Below are positions 52,201 to 64,000 of a DNA stretch of 64,000 nt, one piece after another. Below the pieces are notes generated by a model. That model was not told the DNA's origin and did not search any database. It was given only the letters and a program-made list of their open reading frames with translations. Origin of the DNA: Crocodylus rhombifer (lineage: Eukaryota; Chordata; Crocodylia; Crocodylidae); contig JAVSML010024275.1 in assembly GCA_038503035.1 (NCBI GenBank), positions 31,672 through 95,671 of the forward strand, in the 5' to 3' direction. Position numbers and translations under genes: made by a program. The stretch's first letter is position 1; every line of letters begins with the position of its first letter.

Positions 52201-52454
52201 CTTTGTTGGGCCTGGGCTCATGGCTTACAGGTTTAATCTGCTGGTAGACAGTGCCTGATGAAAGCTTTTCAGGTTGTGGCCATAGCTTATAGTAAAAGAA
52301 AAGTGTTTTTAATCAAAATTTCATTTTCTTTGACTGTTCTTCTTGGTCTTTTGAGCTCTTTACTTTCTGTTGTCATTCAGTTCATCCGACCCCTTGTTGT
52401 CAAATGTGGAATTTATCTAGCTCTTTTTGTTCTTCTGTATCTTTTTAAGAGGAT
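46291..52454 (+). other. EXOC6B: EXOC6B intron 1, mostly unique sequence
   Basis: About 6.2 kb with no recognised repeat family, the longest such stretch in the window. Two exon-like patches near 51127-51175 and 51256-51338 are discussed among the findings. Homopolymer runs occur at about 47047 (C) and 50749 (T). Confidence 0.4.
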
Positions 52455-53927
52455 GTTAATCACAAAATGTTAGAAAAGTAGGGCTAGAAGGGACCTCCAG
52501 AAGTCACCTAGTCCAACCCCCTGCCTGAGGCAGGATCATCCCTATCTAAACCATGTTATAGAAATCCATTGTCCAACCTAGTAGCAAAACCACATGGGGA
52601 GTCCTGACATAGCACAAGGCACAGCACCTGCACCTGCCACAAGTAAAGTAGGGGGGGAACAGTGGCTAAGGTCCTGCTGCTGTGAAGGTTGTTTAAAATA
52701 TGCTCAGTGGATCCAAGGAAGAGGGCCATGTTACCCGCTAAAGAGGAAGGTAAATACCCCCACAGTCCGTACCACAAAGTAAAACTCCTTCCTGATCACA
52801 AATATGGCCAGAGCTCTGACCCTGAGTGGAGGGGCAAGACCCTCTAGCCAGTCCCCTCCTAGTTTAAGCCCCAGCAGGAGCACTGGCACAGCTCACTCAA
52901 AATCCCTGGCCTGGGCTGCAGCAGGAAGGTGCAGTCCCTTCTACCCACCTCTCCTCCTACCCACCCCTGCCCCCCAAATGTGTAGCAAAAGGAGGAGGAA
53001 AAAATTCTTTCTCATCCCTGTGTGGTGGCCAGCAAAGCCCTATGGGAAATTTCCATAGTAGAGCATAGGCATAGCTACTTCTAGATCATACCTGGCTCAT
53101 GTTTGTCCAGCAGCTTCTTCTGAAACAACTTTAATGATGGCAATCCCACAGTTTCCCTAGGCATTTATTCCACTACTTCACTCTTCTACCAGTGAAGAAG
53201 TGTTTCCAGGTATCCCTTTCAAACCTGCTTTGCTGCAACTTCAAGCTCTTGGTCTGCATCCTGCTCTGCAGGAAGAGGGGAAAAGGTGTTTTCTCTCTTC
53301 TTTTTTGGCAGCCCTTCAGATTTTTGAAGACTGCTATGATGTCTGCACTTAAGTATCTTTTCTGCATGCCTGTTTCCCTCAGCCTCTCCATGTATGACTT
53401 GCTTTCCAAGCCCTTTTTCATTTGTGTTGCCTGCTTCTGGACTCTTAACTTCTCCATGTTCTTCTTTTAAAATGTGCAGCTCTAAGCACCTAACCAGCAC
53501 CAAGTAAAGAGTCACTGTCTCTTCCTGTGTCTTGCACCTAATGCTTCTATTGATGCATACCAAAACCATATTCACTTTTTGTGCACTTAAGACTCGTATT
53601 GTGCGTCAGATCTACCAAAACTTCCAGATCTTTCTCCATAGTGCTGCCATCCAGCCAGGTGTCAGTCGTCTTGTATTTGTGGTTTTGGTTATTCTTCCTA
53701 AGGTGTAGCACCTCGCATTTGTCAGCACTGAACTGCATCTTGTTAGCTCTGATGGAGCTTTCCAATCTGTCAAGGTGCTTCTGAATTGTGCTGCCATCTC
53801 CAGCATGTTTGCAGTCCTTCCCAGTTTTGTGTTGTCTGCAAACTTGCTCAAGAAGCACCCTATGCCAGCATTCAAATCTATTAATTAAACATATTGAACA
53901 GTGCTGAGCCCAGGACAGTGGGCTCAT
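52455..53927 (-). mobile_element. Older CR1, 3' part, split by a nested CR1
   Basis: The minus strand holds the C-terminal reverse transcriptase region of an old CR1. It begins at 53927 with SALFN-type text and a worn FADNTKLG box, then FSADKCEVLHLRKNNQNHKY and a degraded C-terminus. The CR1 3' tail complement AAAAGTAGGGCTAGAAGGGA lies near 52470. It continues the element at 56906-57475. Several frameshifts are present. Confidence 0.82.
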
Positions 53928-56905
53928 AGAACCATAGAAGTAGGGCCGGAAGGGACCTTATAGATCTTCAAGTCCGACCCCCTGCCAGGGCAGGATTTAA
54001 AAAAAAAAAAGGGCTCAAATGATCCCAGCTAGGTAGGCATCAAGCCTCCTCTTAAAGCCCCCCAGGGTAGGAGCCAGCACCACTTCCCTTGGAAGTTGGT
54101 TCCAGATCCTAGCCACCCTAACTGTGAAGTAGTTCTTGCGGATGTCTAATCTAAACCTCCTCTCCAACAACTTGTGGTCGTTATTCCTTGTTATGACAGG
54201 GGGCGCTAGGGGAAACAAGGTCTCTCCCAAACCCTTCTGGTCCCCCCCTAGTGAGTTTATAGACGGTCACCAGGTCCCCCCTCAGCCTTCGCTTGTGAAG
54301 GCTGAACAGGTTCAGGTCCCGCAGTCTCACTGTAGGGTCTGCTCTGTTGTCCTCGGATCACGCGGGTGGCCCTCCTCTGGACCCTCTCCATGTTGTCTGC
54401 ATCCCTCCTGAAGTGCAGTACACAGAACTGGACGCAGTCCTCCAGCTGCGGCCTGACCAGTGCTGCATAGAGGGGGAGGATCACCTCCCTGGCCCTGCTC
54501 GAGATGCATCTGTGGATGCACGACAAGGTGCGGTTAGCCCTGCCAACCGTGACCTTGCATTGTCGGCCCATGTTCATCTTGGAGTCAATGATGACTCCAA
54601 GATCCCTTTCTGCCTCTGTGTTCTCAAGAAGGGAGTTTCCCATTTTATAAGTGTGCTGCTGGTTACTGCTGCCCACGTGCAACACCCTGCACTTGTCACT
54701 ATTGAAACGCATCCTGTTTTTGCTAGCCCACCCCTGTAACCTATCCAAGTCTTGCTGCAGTCTTTCCCTCCCTACTAGTGTGCTCACCTCACCCCAAATT
54801 TTGGTATCATCAGCGAATTTAAACAAGTTGCTTTTCTCCCCGTCGTCCAAATTGCTGGTGAAGAGATTGAACAGTGCGGGCCCGAGGACAGAGCCCTGGG
54901 GGACTCCGCTGCCCACTTCTCCCCAGGTTGAATATGATCCGTCCACCATCACCCTCTGAGGGCGACCCTTCAGCCAATCTGCAATCCATCTGACTGTGTA
55001 GGCATCAGTGCCACAGTCGCCCAATTTTTTAATGAGGATGGAGTGGGAGACGATGTCAAAGGCCTTGCTGAAGTCCAGAAAGACTACATCCGCGGTGACA
55101 CCTGCATCCAAGGCTTTTGTGACCTGGTCATAAAAGGCAATCAGGTTGGTCTGACATGACCTGCCCCTAATGAAACTTTGCTGGTTGCCCTTGAGCATCA
55201 TCCCTGAGGCCGGCTCATCGCAGATGTGCTTCATGATGATCTTCTCAAAGAGTTTCCCTAGGATTGAGGTAAGACTGACGGGCCTATAGTTGCCTGGGTC
55301 CTCCCTCCTCCCTTTTTTTAAAGATGAGGACTATGTTGGCTACCTTCCAGTCATCCGGCACCTGGCCCGAGCACCAGGAGCGCTCGTAAAGCCATGTCAA
55401 GGGCCCTGCAATAACCCCAGCTAGCTCCCTCAACACCCTGGGGTGGAGAACATCTGGACCCGCTGATCTGAGCACGTCTAGCCCCTCCAGAATCTCTCTA
55501 ACCCAGTCCTCCCCAACCTGAGGTCTGCAGGCGTTCCCCTCAAGTCTGTCTTGCATCACGGTGGGGGAGTCCTGGTCCCTGCTCAAGAAAACAGAGGTGA
55601 AGAGTTGGTTAAAAAGGTCTGCTTTCTCTTCTGGCACAACCACCAGATTACCCAGAAGATCTTGCAGGGGCCCCATGTTTCCCGGTGCTTTCTTTATCCT
55701 TCCTGTATATTTGAAAAAGGACTTCTTGTTATCTTTGATTTTGGATGCAAGTCCTAGCTCTATGTCTGCCTTAGCTTTCCTGACAGCCCCCCTACAGGCC
55801 CGAGCAGAAGAGATAGCACCCCCCCTTCCACCGGGTGTACGCCGCCTTTTTGGCAGTCGGGCATTTCCGGACACCCTTGGTGAGCCAGGGGGGCTTTTGG
55901 GCACTCCTGCCCCCCTTGCTTTTTGTTGGGATGGTCACCCCTTGGGCCCTGAGTATCGTCTCCTTAAGGAACGACCACTCTTCTTGGGCACTGAGTTCCC
56001 CTGCCCTTGAGAACCCCAGCGCCTCTCCCACTAATCTCAACTCGTTGAAGCTGGCCCTCTTGAAGTCTAGGGCTACTGGCTTGCTGCTAGCCCTTGACAC
56101 CCTGCGCTGGATGGTGAATGCCAGCAAGCGATGATTGCTGGCACTCAGGTGGTTGAGGACCTGAAGGCCCCTGACCAGGTCGTCGTCTGTGGCCAGGACC
56201 AGGTCCAACAGGGCATTTCCTCTGGTGGGACTGTGCACCCCTGAATTAAGTGGAGGTCCTGTATCTCGGCCAGGAGCCTCCTGGAACGGTCTGTCTTGGC
56301 TGACTGCTCCTCCCAGCAGATGTCCGGGGAATTTGAAGTCACCCATGACAACTACATCCCTTGCCTTAAGTGCCTCTGCAAGCTGGCCCGAAAATTCCCA
56401 GTCCAGCTCCTCCCCTTGGTTGGGGGGGGGTCTGTAGTAGACCCCCACTGTTAAATCCCTCTTCCCATGACTCCCTCGTATCTTGACCCAGAGCACTTCA
56501 GCTTGCCCCTCCTCTGACCCCATTTTGCTGGCAGAGGATGTGTATTGCCCCTTAATACAGAGCGCCCACCCCTGCCTTTCCTTCCTTCTCTATCCCTCCT
56601 GTAAAGCCGATAGCCCCTAATGCTAACTGCCCAGTCATGGGATGAATCCCACCAAGTTTCTGTTAACCCTATTATGTCTGGGTCTGAACTGGCTATTCTG
56701 AGGGCAAGTTCCTCCTGCTTATTCCCCATACTACAAGCATTGGTATATAGGCATTTAAGGCCCTGCTTGGCTGCGTGTGCCACCCTCCGATTTGGGAGAC
56801 TGTCTGGACCCCTGTTTCTTACCTGGGCACTCCTTGCATTTGTTACCTGTCTTGCTCGGGTGATGTCTCCTCATCTTCCTGCGGCCCCCTCCCCCAGCTC
56901 CACTC
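53928..56905 (-). mobile_element. Young CR1 LINE, near full ORF2, nested
   Basis: About 2.98 kb. The minus strand encodes an AP-type endonuclease (LYTNACSMGNKQEELALRI, IIGLTETWWDSSHDW near 56700) followed by reverse transcriptase (GLASKIKDNKKSFFKY, SFIRGRSCQTNLIAFYDQVT, VFLDFSKAFDIVSHSILIKK, LFKFADDTKIWGE with the FADD box near 54805-54820), and the C-terminus IRKNYFTVRVARIWNQLPR. A 325-residue uninterrupted reverse transcriptase frame runs 55234-54257. Frame changes occur near 56535, 56240-56340, 55820 and 55315. The 3' end has CTTCTATGGTTCTATGAG at 53927-53945. Confidence 0.92.
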
Positions 56906-57475
56906 AGAACTGCCTGCCAATCTGACATGGACCCATTAATAATTACCTTTTGCCTGCGGGTATTGAGCCAGTCCTCTATCCACCTTATAGTATCTTTGTC
57001 CAGCCCATGTTTCTTCTGTTTGTTTGAGAAGCTCATTTGGGACCTGGTCAGAAGTGTTGCTGGAGTCCAGATGCATTATATGCACCGCATTCCCTTCATC
57101 CACCCAGGTAATTACTTCGACAAAGGAAATCAAGTTTCTGACACTATTCATTCTTAGTAAGTCCATGCTGAGTGGTTGAGATAGGAAGTCCATCTGCAGG
57201 AAGAAAAACCTTATTATATGCTGCAGTACCTACCTGGGAATTGAGGTGAGGCTAACTGGTCTATAGTTCCTCAGGTCCTTCTTTTCTCTTTTTTTAGAGG
57301 GGCACTAAGTTGGCTTATTTCCAGTCTTCTGCTACCTCGCTTGTCTTCAGTGACTTTATGAATATTATTGCCAAGGATTATGTGATCACCTCTTCCAGTT
57401 CCTTCAGTACCCCAAAATGGAGTTCATCAGGCCCTGCTGACTTTTGTATTCATTCAGATGCATAAAAAGTTTTCT
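56906..57475 (-). mobile_element. Older CR1, 5' part, split by a nested CR1
   Basis: Minus-strand translation shows VDEGNAVHIMHLDSSNTSDQ (the LDFSKAFDTV region), LDKDTIRWIEDWLNTRRQKV and INGSMSDWQAVLSG, where the younger CR1 interrupts the GVPQGSVLGP motif. The motif resumes at 53927. Right of 57200 the element extends to about 57475 with further diverged CR1 sequence. Confidence 0.85.
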
Positions 57476-58559
57476 AGTTGGTGGTGGGGATTTTTAAAAT
57501 TTATTTATTTATTGTATTGCCATCTCAGCCTTTAGTTTATCTCATTTCTTATCCAAATAATCCTACTAAAACAATTAATACATTTTTTTTTTTTTTCTTC
57601 TGGGATGTTTCCCTTTGAAATTCAGGCTGTATCTTTACTGTATCAGTGCCATGTTATGATGCCCAGCTTATTGCCCCAGTATACGCAGTGGGCTTTTGGA
57701 CAAGTACAGACCTGGTTCCTGCCTCAAAGATCCTAAATCCAAGCTTCATATGGCATGATAAGCAAGGGTCAAATCTTAAGCAGAAGGAGGAAGGACAAGG
57801 GTGGTAATCACACAGCTGCTCAGTAAGGTATCTTGATGCCTCCACTAATTTAGTTTCCTGCTCTCTGCTGTTTTTGCTCTATGGTCTCTCCTACGAAGGA
57901 GTGGGAAGTGAGCTTTTGGAAGGTATCTGAAGGTGGTTGGGGGAGATGGTTTAGCAGGCCAATTTGTGGTCAGACTGTAAGTGCACGTTTATGTTAGTGC
58001 TGCAGTGCTCTTGAGAGTACCTTCCTGTTTCCTTTCTGCATGTACCCAGGAGGTGGGGCAGCCACCTTAGGGCATCCCCCATGGCTCCTCTCCAGCTCTG
58101 TCTCCAGTGCACTTGAGAACAGGGTCAAGGGCCCCTCAAGGCAGCTGCATTGCCTCTCTTCTGTGTTTGGGGTGGGTGGGGTGTGCTTCTTGGCAGTGCT
58201 CTCAAGTCTTTGGGAACAGACCTGCCCCAACAGGGTGGAGACAGAGGAGATGGGTCAGCCCTGTCTGACTCAGTGTTGTAACAGTAATGAATACCAAAGG
58301 CAAGGAGTTCAAACTTTGTGTGCCTGCAGTGCATGGGTTCATAGAGGTGGTGGCATGTCAGTGAAGTAGGAACATATGTCAGAGCAGCAACAAGATAAAT
58401 ACCCAGAAGACAAAGAAGGTAGCAGTGCCCATGGTTTGGGTGGGAGATAAGCAAGCTGGTTCTTGAGACTGGACCAAAGGGTTTCTGGCTGTCAGCATCT
58501 GCATGAAGCGTAACATCAACTAAACAATCTATTAAGAAATAAACCTTATGCTCCGCTTT
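57476..58559 (+). other. EXOC6B: EXOC6B intron 1, nothing recognised
   Basis: No exon or repeat family was identified. Confidence 0.4.
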
Positions 58560-59040
58560 CCTTGCATGCATGTAGACAAACTGAAGAGTCCAATGGAGGG
58601 CAACAAAAATGGTGAGGGGGCTGGTGGACATGGAGAGGCTGAGGGAACTGCACTGATTTGAGTCTGCAGAAGAGAAGACCGAAGGGGGATTTGATAGCAG
58701 CCTTCACCTCCCTGCAGGGGGGTTGCAAAGAGGACGGAGCTGGACTGTTCTTGGTGGGACCAGATGGCAGGACAAGGAGCAATGGGCTCAAGGTGCAGCA
58801 AGGAAAGTTGAGGTTGGATATTAGGAAATATTTTCTCACGAGGAGGGTGGTGAAGCACTGGAACAGGCTCTGCAGAGAGCTGGTGGAGTCTCCATCCTTG
58901 GAGGTGTTTAAGACCCAGCTCAACAAAGCCTCATCTTGGATGATGTAGTTGGGGCTGGTCCTGCTTGGAGTAGGGAGTTTGACTAGATGCATCTTCCTGA
59001 GGTCCCTTCAGCCCTCATTGTCTAGGACTTGATGTCTGAG
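58560..59040 (+). mobile_element. CR1 3' end fragment
   Basis: Contains LRLDIRKYFLTRRVVKHWNR and LVESPSLEVFKTQLNKA, then TTTGACTAGATGCATCTTCC and GAGGTCCCTTCAGCCCTCAT. It is the same CR1 subfamily as 12050-12615. It is truncated to about 480 bases and lies in the same direction as EXOC6B. Confidence 0.88.
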
Positions 59041-59374
59041 AATTAACAAAACCGCATGCTCAGCCTTTTCAACGCGCTTGCTCAGTGACCATGATACTGT
59101 GGTATAAAGTCATTACAACATGTTAAAAGTGATGACAGCCCCTGTTAAAGGGGTCTGAAAGAAAAAACCAACACGCATCCTTTTCGGTTTTTTACTCCTT
59201 TGACATTAGTTCTTTCATTGAGACCAGTTTACCATTTGTGCAAAGATGAAGTAATATCCTTGTCAAAAAATGCTCTGTTTTGGGCTGTCACAGTGTACTT
59301 GGCTGGGCGTCAGATAAAATGTATTCACACCCATGAACTGGACCCTTTGAAGCTGTGATTGTTCTCCTGTGCCA

Positions 59375-59470
59375 TAGACCATGGGGATGGTCCTGCCTTG
59401 AGCAGGGGGTTGGACTAGATGACTTCCTGAGGTCCCTTCCCACCCTGACTTTTTATGAATTCTATGAACA
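59375..59470 (+). mobile_element. CR1 3' tail
   Basis: GGGGGTTGGACTAGATGACT, GAGGTCCCTTCCCACCCTGA and TTATGAATTCTATGAAC are a minimal CR1 3' end of under 100 bases. Confidence 0.85.
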
Positions 59471-60519
59471 GAAACTGGGCCCTGAATGTAAAATGGGGTT
59501 TTTGTCCAATGGTTGAATAAGGGCACATTCTTATCAAGCTGTAAGCCCCAGTTAGCACACGGGGCTGTGATCCTTATGTGCTGCACAAATGTGGTAGCAA
59601 CAGTCCTTATAAAGAGCTTACATTCTGTGTTAACATTTTGTACTGCTAAAGGTGCTTTTTTTTCCCTGCAGATTTCTGATTAAGATTAGCAAGGCACGTA
59701 TGAGGCAGTGAAGGAATATAGGGGTACTGCTTCACTTGACAGTGCAGTACAGCTCTTCTTGAGAGGAATGGAAAACTTTCCCTTCATTGACAGCAGCACC
59801 ATACATTGGTGTCAGGCACAGAGTTTTATGCCACATATTCCACTGTGGAGTGAGCTGTATATGATTACTTGATTTTGAAATTTGGCCAAATTATTAACAC
59901 TCCTTTTTTTGGAAAGGCCTTGGGTTTAATATTGGGTAGGAAGCCTCTCCCTAAGCAGATGTGTGCTGTAGTGTCATGCTGAGGTGTTGATTTGATTCAA
60001 GATTTAAAACCAGCAGAGAGAACTGTAGAGTTTTGCTGCTGCTGGGTTCCTGCATTATTGCGTACAGTTACTGCTTTACCATGCCTACTACCCAAGGATC
60101 AACATCTTAGCACCTCATCAATACTATGCAGCCATATGGCAACTCTCCTGCTTTGTGAATTGTTTGTACTGTGCTGCAGAGTTAATTGGCTTTAAAGGTA
60201 ACCAGTAGCTAGATGTCTTGTGAATACTTAGTCTTTTTGCTGTGGTATTGACATCTGTGTAGTGCTTTTATCCCGAAGGATTCTGAAGCCTTTAAATGAA
60301 GTAACTTTATGGCTTGCAGCATGCTGCTGAACTATGAGGGTAAGGATATTTGGCCATAGGGGTGCATGTTTACACATGTGACGGAGCTTCTAGGGTCTGT
60401 CTAGAGTTGACAGAAATGCACTCCATGGGCTTCTCCAATGCTAAGTACAGATGGTCAGAAAGCCCAAGGCTGGATCAATTCAATCTTTGCCCATTAGTGT
60501 GAGCTTCATAGATTGAACT
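59471..60519 (+). other. EXOC6B: EXOC6B intron 1, nothing recognised
   Basis: No exon was identified. The last 130 bases before the CR1 have AAGCCCAAGGCTGGATCAAT-type text that may belong to an unassigned repeat. Confidence 0.35.
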
Positions 60520-61720
60520 GGTGATCACCAGATCATTAGCTGCAGGGGTAGCAGTGGACATAGTCTTCCTGGACTTCTGGAAGGCGTTTGACACTGTCTC
60601 TCACCCTGTTCTCATTAAGAAACTGGGGGCTGTGGTGTAGACACCCACACAGTCAAATGGGTCGCCAACTGGCTGGAGGGCCGCACCCAGAGGGTGGTAG
60701 TGGATGGGTCCTTCTCAACCTGGAAGGACGTGGGCAGTGGGGTTCTGCAGGGCTCAGTCCTCGGGCCCGCACTGTTCAACATCTTCATCAGCGATTTGGA
60801 CGAGGGGGTAAAAAGCACCCTGTTCAAATTTGCTGATGACACTAAGATGTGGGGGGACGTGGACACACTGGAAGGATGCAACAGGCTACAATCAGACCTA
60901 GACAGGTTACAAGGGTGGGCGGACGAGAATAGGATGGGTTTCAACACAGACAAGTGCAAGGTGATGCACCTCGGGAGGAACAACTGGCACCATACCTACA
61001 GGTTGGGAAACTCCCCTCTTGTCAGCACGGAGGCGGAAAGGGATCTGGGAGTGATCATTGACTCCAAGATGAACTTAGGCCGGCAGTGTGGAGAGGCAGT
61101 AAGGAAGGCCAACCGCACCTTGGCATGCATCCACAGAAGCATCTCGAGCAGGTCCAAGGAGGTGATCCTTCCCCTCTATGCGGCATTGGTCAGGCCGCAG
61201 CTGGAGTACTGCGTCCAGTTCTGGGCGCCGCACTTCAGGAGGGATGTCGACGGCATCGAGAGGGTCCAGAGGAGGCCACTCGCATGGTCAGGGGTCAGCA
61301 GGGCAGGCCCTATGAGGACAGGCTGCAGGACCTGAACCTGTTCAGCCTCCAGAAGAGAAGGCTGAGGGGGGATCTTGTGGCCTGTTATAAACTAGTCAGG
61401 GGGGATCAGCAGGCATTGGGGAAGTCACTGTTTCCGCAAGCACCGCCAGGAGTGACCAGGAATAACAGTCACGAGCTGGCAGAGCGGAGATTCAGACTAG
61501 ACATCAGGAGGCGCTACTTCACTGTCAGGGCGGCTAGGGTCTGGAACCAGCTTCCAAGAGAAGTGGTGCTGGCTCCTGCCCTGGGGGTGTTTAAGAGGAG
61601 GTTAGATGAACATCTAGCTGGGGTCATTTGACCCCAGTACTCTTTCCTGCCATGGCAGGGGGTCGGACTAGATGATCTGCTCAGGTCCCTTCCGACCCTA
61701 GAAACTATGAAACTGAAGCA
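60520..61720 (+). mobile_element. Young CR1 LINE, 5' truncated
   Basis: About 1.2 kb, very similar to 26640-27840. It contains VLGPALFNIFISDLDEG, LFKFADDTKMWGD with FADD at 60829-60840, ERDLGVIIDSKMNLGRQ, LYAALVRPQLEYCVQFWAPH and, after one frame change near 61290, RRYFTVRAARVWNQLPREV to a stop after HLAGVI. A 213-residue frame spans 60694-61335. The 3' tail GAAACTATGAAACTGAAG ends it. Confidence 0.95.
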
Positions 61721-64000
61721 AGTGAACAGACATTCACTTTTGATTTGGGAAATGCAGCCACCTGCCTGTAGTGGCCCAGGCTAAAAGCCAGGGGGATGCT
61801 AGAGCACACCTCCTTGCTGGGCTGGAGCAGATGGCTTGGGCCAAGGCTGGCTCATCCACCCTGTGAGGGGGGAGTTTGGGGGAGGTGCAAGGTATCCTGG
61901 GATGCTGGGGGACTGTCTGAGTTCACTTTAATCTGGATGGGATGTGGGGCAGATGTTCAATAAACTGATTTAACCTGAATCAACGAAGTCTGATACTACA
62001 TCCATCCGGGTTTATCTTAAACTGGTTTTGACCATTTTGAGAGCGGTTTATGTGGCCTGAGCTTGTGTTGTGTTACAGATGTGAATTGGTTTCTGATCAC
62101 TTATACCGGTTTGTCTTTTGTCCCTAGACCAAAGGTTCATTTCAGTATGTGACATGAAACTGTTTCCTGGCTTTGGAAGGATGAAAAGTGAATTAATTGA
62201 TCCTGCTGAGATTGAGCAACATACTGATCCCCAGTGTTCCCAACTACCCTCCTTGGCTTAATTGCTGTCTCTTGGGTTTACTGTAATGTCCAACTGCTCC
62301 CTTCAGTTTTTTGAATTGACACTGGTCTAGCTAGTTTCTTCTGAAAACATTCAGTGTTGAATGTTGGGAGCAGAATTAGGCCAAGTCTGAGCACTCTTCA
62401 AAACCCTAGCCTAGGTGTGGGGTAAGCTTTGCTGTATACAGTCGCATTGTGGGAACAAGGCAACATGACCTGAAGCTCTGTGTATTCTGCAGTTGCTGTC
62501 AGCTCAGGACGTGTGGTTGCAACCCAGCAGCAGCAAAGCTCTACAGTTTTATCTGCTAGTTTTAATCTTGGATCAAATCAACACCCTAGCATGACACTGC
62601 AGCACACATCTGCTTAGGAAGATGCTTCCTATCAAATATGAAACCCAAGGTCTTTGCAAGAAAAGGAGATGTGGTTGCAATGTCTTATTCAGTTGCTTCT
62701 AATGCTGTAGCTTAGTGATGGAGTCTCATTAAGCAACAAACTGACGGTGCTGTAATTGGAAGGAAGGCATGTAACTAGCAGAGCTAGCTTTACTTCTGGA
62801 GTCAGTCTAAGAGACCCTGCTGAGCCCTGTAGTATAAAATAAAATTTGAATAGATATTAAACACGATGCTAATGTAATATAAATATTCTATGTGTCTATA
62901 GGCCAGTCTAAGAAATTGTCAGTGTAAGCTCCAGAGTGCAGTGACTGTCTAGACAAATGCTCTTGCATATATGAGGTTACTCTACTTACTCACGCAATCT
63001 GTGCATCTTTTCCCAGAAAAAACGGCTTTCCAAAAATGGGGCATGTCTTTACTGAGAGAGCTGATATTTTTTTTTTTCCTGTCTAAAATAATGATAGTGG
63101 CACTTTTATTCAGACAGTTGAGGGAGTTGATTTGAGTTCATGAGTTGTTATAATCATCTACTTGTTTGATGCTAGTTGCTCTTTACTTAGCAGGTGCTAA
63201 CTACCTGTTCTCCTTTGTATCTTAATATTTCACTAAATTAGTGATCCTTTCTTCAGGCCAATTGCCAAAGAACTGGCAGATTAGCTACTCCTAGTCCCTC
63301 TTCTTCTATTTCATAGCCCTGCGGACTGATTTTTTTTTTTTTTTTTTTTTTTTTAGCTCTTTTCAAACTCCTAGATCTACCCATGGAGGCCATTCTTCAG
63401 CCGAAAGCTGAAACTAGCTGCTGCTAAGCAGCCAAGCACTGCTGACAGTTCAGCTGTGAAAGATTTACCACTATTAGGAATGGGAAGTTGAGTGACTTGA
63501 AGATTAGGCTCTGTCTCTGCTTTGTGGCCATAACGCTGGAAAAGTGTTTCTCTATTCTGTCTTCCCCCAGACAAGGTGCATGTCTTATTTGGAGGGTATG
63601 TGATAGGTAAGACAATATGGTAATTGGCATAACAGTGTTAAATCGTCTTCACTATTTAATATGAAATGTTCAGGAGTTGATGTTGACCCCTGTTGAGATA
63701 CAGCTGTGAATTGGGACCCAATGATTTAGTGGTATAACACTGCACAGCCAGGAGCCCTTAGTCATTACAGTCCATTTACAAATCTTGCTTCATATGCTGG
63801 GATGTACTAGTCCCGATTGTCTCTTCTGTTTGGAAATATCCATTAAAAGCCCTCTTTGCTCATTGGTATCATCTTGAACAAATGTGCACTTGCTTTCTTT
63901 AGATGGGATGACTAAACTGGTGTCTGAAAGAAGCATGGCAGATGAAATATCCATGGATTTGGTAAAAGTTCTCAGGCATTTTAAAAAAATGCAAACACTC
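61721..64000 (+). other. EXOC6B: EXOC6B intron 1, end of window
   Basis: No EXOC6B exon 2 was recognised. About 61950-62120 has AAACTGGTTTTGACC and TGATTTAACCTGAATCAA words that suggest an unassigned DNA element. A T24 run lies near 63331. An exon-like block with good splice signals lies at 63903-63961 (see findings). Confidence 0.4.

Noticed and set aside
60375..62120. DNA transposon split by the CR1 at 60520
   Set aside because: AAACTGGTTT-type words occur on the right side only, and no matching inverted ends were found on the left, so the claim could not be supported.

Overview
This is a vertebrate nuclear window: long introns, CpG-island promoters, and dense CR1 LINE and hAT-like repeats. 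The abundance of CR1, with 3' ends rich in TTCTATG-type repeats, points to a sauropsid. The young CR1 sequences suggest a crocodilian, or less likely a turtle; that last step is inference. Only two protein-coding genes can be supported, and they face away from each other.

SPR (sepiapterin reductase) is complete on the minus strand. Its three coding exons are 12666-12993, 8774-9064 and 6171-6361. They splice in phase with GT/AG borders into a 269-residue short-chain dehydrogenase whose cofactor and catalytic motifs are intact. A poly(A) signal with a GT-rich downstream element sits at 5340-5345. EXOC6B (exocyst subunit SEC15B) starts on the plus strand with coding exon 1 at 39813-39910. The rest of the window to 64000 is its first intron. 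The divergent SPR/EXOC6B pair matches the arrangement on human 2p13, which supports both names. The two proteins are not functionally linked: one makes tetrahydrobiopterin, the other tethers secretory vesicles.

Layout: 1-6170 is the SPR 3' flank and UTR, with a palindromic element, a hAT element and old CR1 pieces. 6171-12993 is SPR, with CR1 copies in both introns. 12560-13521 is the SPR CpG island, a duplicated 61-bp CCAAT/GC-box module and a 40-bp-period minisatellite. 13522-39210 is the intergenic region, filled with CR1 copies, a second non-LTR element with a YVDD motif, and several hAT-like elements. 39217-40330 is a degenerate GC-rich repeat followed by the EXOC6B CpG island and exon 1. 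40331-64000 is EXOC6B intron 1, including a young CR1 nested inside an older CR1 at 52455-57475.

The most interesting signals are non-genic. Both promoters abut short-period GC-rich arrays. Several hAT-type elements have recognisable 8-bp target duplications. One family repeats a TTACTGCACAGTAA-like motif that may be a transposase-binding subterminal repeat. Two very similar, same-orientation CR1 copies flank EXOC6B exon 1. No RNA gene, CRISPR array, retroviral provirus or unknown multi-gene system was found. All boundaries and similarities were read by eye, without alignment software.
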